The translations under genes were made by a program, and so were the position numbers. Shown in pieces: positions 56,222 through 63,002 of a stretch of DNA of 63,002 nt. The notes beneath the pieces were generated by a model. That model made no database searches. It saw nothing but the letters and a program-made list of their open reading frames with translations, and had not been told where the DNA came from. Position 1 is the first letter of the stretch. Every line of letters begins with the position of its first letter. The stretch is from Clostridiaceae bacterium (GTDB taxonomy: Bacteria > Bacillota > Clostridia > Acetivibrionales > DUMC01): NCBI GenBank assembly GCA_012840075.1, contig DUMC01000110.1:1-63002 (forward strand), read 5' to 3'.

Positions 56222-58713
56222 ATGCTGCTACATAGATTTGGTTCTGGCAACTTGTATAACAGAATAAAAAATTTAAAAGATAAAATATGTGAAATGGTTA
56301 AGTTTAGAAAGTATAGAAAAAATGTATTTTATACTTTTCTTTTTTCTTATTTAATAATTCTTTGCATTTCCTTAATTGCAGGGAGTTTAATTTATAGTAA
56401 TGTCTTTCACATAGTGGAAAACCAGGTTAAGGAGTCGAATTTATATCTTTATTGGAGCAATGTAAGGATATTGTTGATGAAAAAATTGGGGAAATTGACA
56501 GAATCATTACCCAACTGTCATTAAATGACAAGATAATTTCTCTGTTAAAAATATCTAATGACTTCACTGGGAATGAGTATTATAAATTATGGGAAATAAG
56601 CAAAGATCTTTTACCCTACACAGTTTCAAGCGACTTTATGAAATATATGTTTTTATATTTTAGAAATTCAAATGTCATTCTTTCTCCTGTGTGGGGAAGT
56701 TATAAACTCAATGTTTTTTTTGAAAATACAGTCAAACATGATAAGATTACTTACGAAGATTGGAGTGTAAACATCAGTGATAAAAATATAATAAAAAAAG
56801 TATTGCCCTCACTTATGCTTAAATTTGTTAATGAAGAAAAGCCAATGCTTACATATATACACAGAATAACATGCAATAATCCTGTCAATGACGGAAAAAT
56901 TATTGTTTTCATTGATAATAGCCAGATTAATAAACTTCTAAGTAGGATTAATTTAGATGGAGGAGGATGGATTTCTGTCCTGGATGCAGAAGGTGTACCT
57001 TTAATTAATGCAGGGAAAATACCTACCGAACTTAGCGATTTCAACTTTCTCCATAACTATTTTTCAGCAAGAAAGGGCTATTTTGAACACAATTTTATAG
57101 ATTCGAAAATGTTTGTAACATATACTACTTCATCATATAACGGGTGGATTTATATAGCGGCAGTGCCTAAAAACATAATAATGGCTAAAGTTGCTCATGT
57201 AAAAAGGATAACAATTATTTTAACCTTTTTATATTTGGTTAGTGGGTTAATTATAGCATACTTGTTGGCATATAGGAACACTAAACCCGTTAAGGGTTTA
57301 ATTGAAAAAATAAAGAGTATTTTTAGTGAGAATTTTCAAAACGGAAAAAATGAATATGAAATTATAGAATCCACAATATCTAGAATAGTTTCTAAAAATG
57401 AACAGTTATATCAAATTATTGAGAATCAAAAGCCTATCTTGAAATCTGCATTTATTAAAAGATTAATAAATGGCGAGTTTTCAAATATGGATGAATTAAA
57501 TGCTTTTATGTTAAATGCGGATATTATGTTAGCTAACGGTAAATTTTTGGTTGTTATTTTACAAATAACGGGATATGGAGAAATAATTGATGACAGCATT
57601 TTAAAAGAGTTAAATAAAGCACGGGCAATTATAAGCAACATAGAAATAGAAAATAAAATTCTTTCATATGATCTTAATGAAAAAAGCATAGTATTGATTT
57701 TTAGATATGGTGAGCATGACTTAGATGAGAAAATAAAAGAGCATTGCGAACAAACAATAAAAATTCTAAATGAAAAATTGATAACTTATTACAACATTAA
57801 ATGCATTTTTGCTTTTGGAGATATTTGCAACAGCATATTGGACATATATAGTTCTTACAACAAGGCATATATTACTATGGATGCCATAAAAGTAAAAAAT
57901 TATGTTAGAAATAATAAAAGCAGTAATCTTGGTAATGATGTCAATATGCTTTTTGATGCTGTAAGTGTAAATGGCAATAATGATTCTGATGCAATAAACG
58001 GTGAGGAAATACCTTTAATAAGCTGGTACGAGGAAATACCGGATAAAATATCCGCATATTTTTATCCGGAAAAAATAGAAAAAAGAATAATAAAACTTGT
58101 AAAAGCCGGAGAAGTGCTGGAACTGGAAAAAGTACTGCAATATATTTATTATGAAAACTTCTCAAGGAGAAATCTTGACAAAGCTGAACTGGACAATTTT
58201 TTGAATGAATTAAATAACACATATATCAAAACCAGGCACACATTGAACTTGCTTGAAGATGTAAGTATGGATAGAAAATTCGAAGAGATTACAGACATTA
58301 AAAATTCAATAAACAAAATAGAATTATTTTATAAAATTCAACATAGATTTGTAGAGTTATGCAGAAAAGCGGACGAGGAAAGAAAAGAAAGAAATAATGA
58401 GTTAAGTAAAAGAATAATTGAGTATATTGACAGCAATTACTCTAATCCTAATTTATCTCTTCAAATGATGGCTGATTATTTTGGTTTGAATGATGTATAT
58501 ATGTCTCGCTTTTTCAAAAAACATATTGGTGAGAATTTTTCGGTTTACCTGGAAAAGGTGCGTATAAAAAAAGCTGCTTATATGTTGAGAAAACAAAATT
58601 ATTCAATTGATACAATATCAAAAATGGTAGGCTATAACAATGCCGTATCTTTCAGAAGAGCATTTAAGAAGGTAATCGGTGCCAATCCTTCGGAATATAA
58701 AATGAAAATATAA
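56222..58713 (+). pseudogene. Membrane-bound sensor AraC-family regulator (YesN-like), frameshifted in the N-terminal domain
   Basis: Two overlapping frames together make one protein. Frame one, from ATG 56222 (GAGGT 5 nt upstream), gives a basic tail and a membrane segment NVFYTFLFSYLIILCISLIAG, then VFHIVENQVKESNLYL. Frame two, from about 56452, continues LEQCKDIVDEKIGEIDRIITQ to a second membrane segment (about 57205-57270) and a C-terminal AraC helix-turn-helix (ending SFRRAFKKVIGANPSEYKMKI). Relatives read continuously across this point. The break near 56445-56454 corresponds to one base lost or two gained, with no slippery heptamer. Frame two alone (753 residues) lacks the first membrane anchor. 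A real mutation or a sequencing error could explain it. Confidence 0.75.
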
Positions 58714-58947
58714 TTGAGTTGATAAAAACAAAATGTAAAAATGATACACATCTATACCATTAATTATTTCATTCTATAAATAAAGGTTAAGATTTGTATT
58801 AAATAGCAAGATATATATTATTCAAAAGTAGAGTAATGTATCAAATAGCAAATTTTGTGTCTTTAAATAGCCGTAATAACTTCCCTATAATATAACTGGT
58901 TGTTAGATATATTCATGTAGCTAAAGGAAAGGTGGTTTACTTATTTA
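58714..58947. other. Gap before the second transporter unit
   Basis: About 230 nt of AT-rich DNA. It may hold the promoter controlled by the AraC-type sensor. AGGTGG near 58931 is the ribosome site of the next gene, at a rather long spacing from its ATG. Confidence 0.35.
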
Positions 58948-59925
58948 ATGCCTATAATAAACTCAGCTAAGAGCAGCAACTTGAAAAATTCAATGAATGC
59001 TCTATCTAGTAAAAAGAAAAAATCTTTAGGCGAAAGATTTAAAAATACTCTTTCATTACAATTAATGGTTTTAATACCAATGATGATGTTTATTATTTTC
59101 CAATACATACCTATATATGGTATTGTAATAGCTTTTCAAGATTTTTCTCTAAGAAAAGGATTTTTTGGAAGTGAATGGGTAGGACTTAAAAACATTATTG
59201 GTTTTATAACAAATCCTGTATTCCCAAAATTATTAAGAAATAATTTTCTATTGGGGCTGTTTGGTATATTGACTTCCACACCATCAGCGATTTTACTGGC
59301 TTTGTTAATTAATGAAGTTCAACGTAAATATTTTAAAAAGGTAGTACAAGTCATTACGTGTTTACCTAATTTTCTTTCGACAGTAACAGTTGTAAGTATG
59401 ATTTATTTGCTGTTTTCACCAAGAAACGGTGTTGTTAATTTGCTTCTTGGAAAGTTTTTCGGTATAGATCCTGTTTATTTTACGGCCAGTACGAAATGGT
59501 ACAGACCCCTGTTCATAGGTAGCAATATATGGCAACATGCAGGATTTTCATCTATATATTATCTTGCAGCATTGTCAAGTATAGATCCAGGGTTATATGA
59601 AGCCGCTTGTATAGATGGAGCAACAAGATTACAGAGAATCTGGTATATCAATATCCCTCATTTATTGCCAACAGCAGCCATGTTGTTCATACTGAGCATG
59701 GGCGGAGTTTTAAATGTTGATACAAGCAAGGCAATCCTCATGTATAATCCTATGAATTCGGAAGTGTCGGATATAATTGGTACTTATACATACAGAAGAG
59801 GATTACTTGAAAGAGAATACAGTTTAGGTGCTTCAGTAGGTCTGATTATGAATATTGTTAACTTCGTAAGCCTGGTTGTATTTAATTGGATTTCCAGAAA
59901 AACAGTAAAGCAAAGCATATGGTAA
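58948..59925 (+). CDS. ABC transporter permease, LplB (CUT1) type, intact
   Basis: The 325-residue permease is of normal length, with a basic tail, a first membrane segment starting LQLMVLIPMMMFIIFQYIPIYG, five more segments, the EAA loop LYEAACIDGATRLQRIWYINIPHL and the conserved KAILMYNPMNSEVSDIIGTYTYRRG region. It is the intact counterpart of the truncated permease at 49582-50310. Its natural partner, the following gene, is a fusion. Confidence 0.92.
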   Translation: MPIINSAKSSNLKNSMNALSSKKKKSLGERFKNTLSLQLMVLIPMMMFIIFQYIPIYGIVIAFQDFSLRKGFFGSEWVGLKNIIGFITNPVFPKLLRNNFLLGLFGILTSTPSAILLALLINEVQRKYFKKVVQVITCLPNFLSTVTVVSMIYLLFSPRNGVVNLLLGKFFGIDPVYFTASTKWYRPLFIGSNIWQHAGFSSIYYLAALSSIDPGLYEAACIDGATRLQRIWYINIPHLLPTAAMLFILSMGGVLNVDTSKAILMYNPMNSEVSDIIGTYTYRRGLLEREYSLGASVGLIMNIVNFVSLVVFNWISRKTVKQSIW

Positions 59926-60025
59926 TCAAGTTTTGAGAATTAATAACTTTTTACACCTGTACCATTAGTTTTTATTATTGGAAAGAAAAGTGATTACAGT
60001 ATATAGATATAAAGGGTGGTTGAAT

Positions 60026-61651
60026 GTGGTAAAAGATACATCGTTGTCATCAAAAATTTTGGATATTTTTGTATATACTTCATTGTTAATAATTTTAGCA
60101 ATAACATTGCTTCCCATATTAAATGTAATGTCAATATCGCTTAGCAGCAGTAAAGCAGTGTTCTATAACCAGGTTACTTTTTATCCGGTTGGATTAAATT
60201 TTGAAGCATATAAAAACATTTTCGGCGGAAAAACCGTTCCAAGGGCTTTTTTGAATTCAACAATATACTCAGTAACCGGAACTGTTATAAGTGTAATGCT
60301 GAATGCATCAATTGCATATCCAATGTCAAAAAAGGATTTACCTTTAAAAAAGCTTTACTGGGCTATTCTCATCATACCTATGTACATTAGCGGAGGAATG
60401 ATCCCAAGTTTCATATTAATAAGGTCATTGGGATTATATGACACAATGTGGGCATTAATACTGCCAGGTGCTATAGGAACAGGTACAATTATAGTGATGA
60501 GAACATTTTTCATGGGGCTTCCTGATGAACTTGAAGAAGCGGCTACTATAGACGGAGCCGGGCATATGACAATTTTTCTTAGAATAATTCTACCTCTAAG
60601 CAAACCAATACTGGCAACAATGGGGCTGTTTGCTTTTGTCGGACATTGGAATAACTATTTTGGTCCTCTTATATATATTCAAACACAAAGTAAAAATCCT
60701 ATCCAAGTTATTTTGCAGCAAATAATCATGCAGGAACAATTTGCACAAGATTTAATGAAACAGGGGATAGCAGGTGCTGACCTTTTGGAGACCATATCAG
60801 GATCAGGTTCTGAATATGATAGCGTAGTATGGGTTTATAAAAAATCCGTTTTTGATTCTTTAGGGCTGGAACCACCAAAAACCGTTGATGAAATGTATGA
60901 AACGCTGATGAAAATTAAACAGGAAAAAGTTAAGGATTTAATATTTTCACACAGATATAATGTTTTACTTTCTTTATTTATAGCCTTTGGAACAACATCC
61001 GGTTCTTGGGTAAATCCGATTACGAATAAATTCGAATTCGGGGTTGAAACTCCTGAGTTCAGGGAGGCACTGAAGTTCGCCAGAAAGTTATATAAATCCG
61101 GTTTATTGGCTCAGGATTTCCCAACATGGACACAGACTCAATTCGATACTGCTGTCGGCAAAAACCAGATAGTATATGCTTATGCATACGCTAACAGTCC
61201 TGACGGATGGGAAAAACTTGAGGCAGAAACCGACCCGAATTCCGATTGGGAGATGTCCCCATATTATCTTAAAGCTGATGAAAACAAGCCTGCAGTATTT
61301 ATAAAAGAACAACCATGGTTTTCTTGGGGTATAGCTATTACAGATAAGACACCTGATGAAAAGATGGAACGAATTGCCGAAATGATAGACTGGTTTAGTA
61401 CAAGAGAAGGAAATGACTTTTTATGGTTTGGTCCGGAAGGTGTAACTTATGATATAATCGATGACTATTATGTATTTAAAGAAGGTTATAGAGATCCTAA
61501 GGATCCAACCGGTCATACGGCTCTTATGTGGGCACCTTTCCAAGAGGAAGGTTTCTTAATAAACACCATAGCATATTCTAATTACATAGTATATTCGCAG
61601 ACAGAACTTGGGTACGGACCTGCTAAACCAATGGCAAAAAGTGTACATTGA
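60026..61651 (+). CDS. Chimeric ORF: LplC-type permease fused in frame to the C-terminal half of a solute-binding protein
   Basis: Residues 1 to about 255 are a normal LplC-type permease with the EAA loop ELEEAATIDGAGHMTIFLRI. The expected last membrane segment and the PFFQRYF...GAVKG end are absent. From about residue 256-262 (near 60795-60810) the sequence becomes extracytoplasmic solute-binding protein: YDSVVWVYKKSVFDSLGLEP, then PEFREALKFARKLYKSGLL and WFSWGIAITDKTPDEKMERIAEMI, without signal peptide or N-terminal lobe. The usual gene order is permease then binding protein, so an in-frame deletion across both genes explains it. The product is unlikely to work as a transporter. GTG 60026 has AAAGGGTGG 6 nt upstream; TTG 59978 is less likely. 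Confidence 0.85.
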   Translation: MVKDTSLSSKILDIFVYTSLLIILAITLLPILNVMSISLSSSKAVFYNQVTFYPVGLNFEAYKNIFGGKTVPRAFLNSTIYSVTGTVISVMLNASIAYPMSKKDLPLKKLYWAILIIPMYISGGMIPSFILIRSLGLYDTMWALILPGAIGTGTIIVMRTFFMGLPDELEEAATIDGAGHMTIFLRIILPLSKPILATMGLFAFVGHWNNYFGPLIYIQTQSKNPIQVILQQIIMQEQFAQDLMKQGIAGADLLETISGSGSEYDSVVWVYKKSVFDSLGLEPPKTVDEMYETLMKIKQEKVKDLIFSHRYNVLLSLFIAFGTTSGSWVNPITNKFEFGVETPEFREALKFARKLYKSGLLAQDFPTWTQTQFDTAVGKNQIVYAYAYANSPDGWEKLEAETDPNSDWEMSPYYLKADENKPAVFIKEQPWFSWGIAITDKTPDEKMERIAEMIDWFSTREGNDFLWFGPEGVTYDIIDDYYVFKEGYRDPKDPTGHTALMWAPFQEEGFLINTIAYSNYIVYSQTELGYGPAKPMAKSVH

Positions 61652-61749
61652 ATAGATAAATGTTACTACAATCAGGGAAATAAAACAAGACAAATCAGGA
61701 ATGCTGAAAGATATAAAAATATATCAAAAAAACAGAAAGGAAGTTGACA

Positions 61750-62736
61750 GTGACAAACAGGAAAAGAATTATAAACACATTGAACTTTAAAAAGCCGGAA
61801 GACAGGCTGCCTGTAATCGAATGGGCACCTTTATGGGATAAAACGGTTGAGAGATGGAAACGGGAAGGTCTTCCTGAAAAGTTTGAAGGGGAAGAAATAA
61901 AAAATTACTTGGGTTTGGATTCTTTGACAAGAATAAGATTAAGCCCGGTCAAAAAGACATTTAATAATTATGGTTTTAAAGTTTCAGATATGGATAGTTA
62001 CAAAAGAGCAAAAGAGCACTTATATCCTGATGATATTATAAAACAAAGAAAGGAAAGCTTGAAAATTATAGAAGAAAAACAAAAAGCAGGGGAGACTGCG
62101 GCTTGGCTTGCAATTGATGGTTTTTTCTGGTTTCCTAGAACATTATATGGAATAGAAGAACACTTTTATGCCTTCTATGATTACCCGGAGGTTATGCATG
62201 AAATAAATAATGATTTATGTAATTACATTATCAGTGTAATAGAAGAACTATGCGAAATTACAGTTCCTGTATTTATGGCATTTAATGAAGATATGGCATA
62301 TAACCATGGACCGATGTTATCTAAAGCATTATTTGATGAATTTTTACTTCCTTACTATAAAAGAGTTATACCGGTATTGAAAAAATTTAGTATTATTCCT
62401 TTTATTGATTGTGACGGGTTTATTGAGGATATGATACCTTGGTTTATTGAAGCCGGCATAGAAGGTGTACTTCCCCTTGAGCGAAAAGCAGGTGTTGATG
62501 TTGTAAGAATAAGGAATAAGTATCCTGAATTTAAAATGATAGGCGCTTATGATAAAATGGTTATGAGCAAAGGAGAAGATGAAATGAGAAAAGAATTTGA
62601 AAGGTTACTGCCGGTGATGAAATCAGGTGGCTTTATACCATCCTGTGACCATCAAACCCCCCCGGAAGTTTCCCTGGAAAATTACATGACATACATAAGA
62701 TTACTTAAGGAATATTGTATAAAAGCAGTTAACTGA
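61750..62736 (+). CDS. Uroporphyrinogen decarboxylase (URO-D)-family protein
   Basis: The 328-residue TIM-barrel protein begins TNRKRIINTLNFKKPEDRLPV, a common opening of URO-D/MtaA-like proteins, and ends with GGFIPSCDHQTPPEVSLENYMTYI, typical of non-haem URO-D-family proteins found in carbohydrate loci. No haem genes are nearby. MtaA and CmuA relatives transfer methyl groups to or from corrinoids, but no corrinoid protein is seen here, so the reaction is unknown. GTG 61750 has AAAGGAAG 6 nt upstream. A terminator follows. Confidence 0.85.
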   Translation: MTNRKRIINTLNFKKPEDRLPVIEWAPLWDKTVERWKREGLPEKFEGEEIKNYLGLDSLTRIRLSPVKKTFNNYGFKVSDMDSYKRAKEHLYPDDIIKQRKESLKIIEEKQKAGETAAWLAIDGFFWFPRTLYGIEEHFYAFYDYPEVMHEINNDLCNYIISVIEELCEITVPVFMAFNEDMAYNHGPMLSKALFDEFLLPYYKRVIPVLKKFSIIPFIDCDGFIEDMIPWFIEAGIEGVLPLERKAGVDVVRIRNKYPEFKMIGAYDKMVMSKGEDEMRKEFERLLPVMKSGGFIPSCDHQTPPEVSLENYMTYIRLLKEYCIKAVN

Positions 62737-62805
62737 ATTAAAGTTACAATAGGCTCTATTCAAACATTAATTAAAAATTAAAATTTTCGATAAATGTGTC
62801 CCCAA

Positions 62806-62862
62806 AAAATAGCCAAGAGGTACGTTCTAATGCAAACATTATATGCCTCTTGGCAATTTTTC
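62806..62862. terminator. Terminator at the end of the island
   Basis: GCCAAGAGG (62812-62820) pairs with CCTCTTGGC (62846-62854), with A and T runs outside both arms, so it can act in both directions. Confidence 0.8.
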
Positions 62863-62877
62863 TTTATAAATTATAAA

Positions 62878-63002
62878 CAGGACTTACGCAAATAATTTGA
62901 AAGTTTCATATATCGGCACATTGAAAACCTAATATTGTCCTAAAGGTTGTTGGTACAGGGTTTCCAAGATTTACAGCTGTATTATGTAAACCGTTTTTGT
63001 TA
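62878..63002. mobile_element. Possible edge of an insertion sequence
   Basis: CAGGACTTACGCAAA near 62879 resembles terminal sequences of some transposase-bearing elements, and the remaining 120 nt are non-coding. The element, if real, lies outside the window. Confidence 0.25.

Noticed and set aside
56430-56470. Programmed ribosomal frameshift in the AraC sensor
   Set aside because: No X-XXY-YYZ slippery heptamer lies at the junction, and regulators of this type are not known to use one.
55952-56524. 190-residue ORF overlapping the second nitrilase gene
   Set aside because: Only its end, from ATG 56222, is meaningful, as the N-terminus of the frameshifted AraC sensor; the first part is an out-of-frame reading of the nitrilase gene and the gap.
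48465-62736. Prophage or integrative element
   Set aside because: No integrase, phage structural genes, att repeats or tRNA junction are visible; the genes are metabolic and regulatory.

Overview
The window looks like a chromosomal segment of a low-GC, endospore-forming, probably anaerobic Clostridia member; I would guess the Ruminiclostridium/Acetivibrio neighbourhood, but that is inference. The evidence is AT-rich intergenic DNA, strong AGGAGG ribosome sites with many GTG and TTG starts, two T-box leaders, sporulation genes (spoVD, spoIIGA, sigE, sigG, gerM and pdaB types) and a MurE carrying the DNPR signature of meso-diaminopimelate ligases.

Layout. (1) 1-5092, minus strand: an operon-like trio of an SNF2-family helicase, a 660-residue protein with a tandem cysteine/histidine array of 15-residue period, and an Mrr-like nuclease-fold protein cut by the window edge. 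This is the best candidate for an undescribed system. (2) 5543-10190, plus: an AMIN/Amidase_3 cell-wall amidase, then gerM, rdgB and a YfcE-like phosphodiesterase (the Bacillus gerM-rph-ysnA-ysnB order without rph), then tRNA-Gly and tRNA-Arg behind a consensus promoter. (3) 10329-15148, minus: a membrane-anchored protein with a long, hairpin-rich untranslated leader, and an acyl-CoA synthetase paired with an XRE-cupin regulator. (4) 15473-17675, plus: a PdaB-like deacetylase and a radical-SAM-like protein with atypical cysteine spacing. (5) 17863-21047, minus: metN-metI-metQ behind a methionine T-box.

(6) 21142-38017, plus: the division and cell-wall (dcw) cluster mraZ-rsmH-ftsL-spoVD-murE-murF-mraY-ftsW/spoVE-murG-murA-divIB-sbp-ftsA-ftsZ, without murD or murB. 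MraZ-type direct repeats sit upstream of mraZ, and REP-like palindromic elements lie in two of its gaps. (7) 38635-44734: spoIIGA-sigE-sigG, then a YlmC/YmxH protein, nrdR, a HEAT-repeat protein and a YifB/ComM ATPase. The sigG start is preceded by a hairpin that hides its ribosome site and that overlaps a forespore-type promoter. (8) 44955-48280: a valine T-box and valS.

(9) 48465-62736: an accessory catabolic island with a PIG-L deacetylase, two incomplete Lpl/CUT1-type ABC transporter sets, two AraC-family regulators, two tandem nitrilase-family hydrolases and a URO-D-family protein. Three of its genes carry lesions: a permease lacking its N-terminus, a frameshifted AraC sensor, and a permease fused in frame to the C-terminal half of a solute-binding protein. 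The surviving intact transporter parts are complementary. The window ends in what may be the edge of an insertion sequence.
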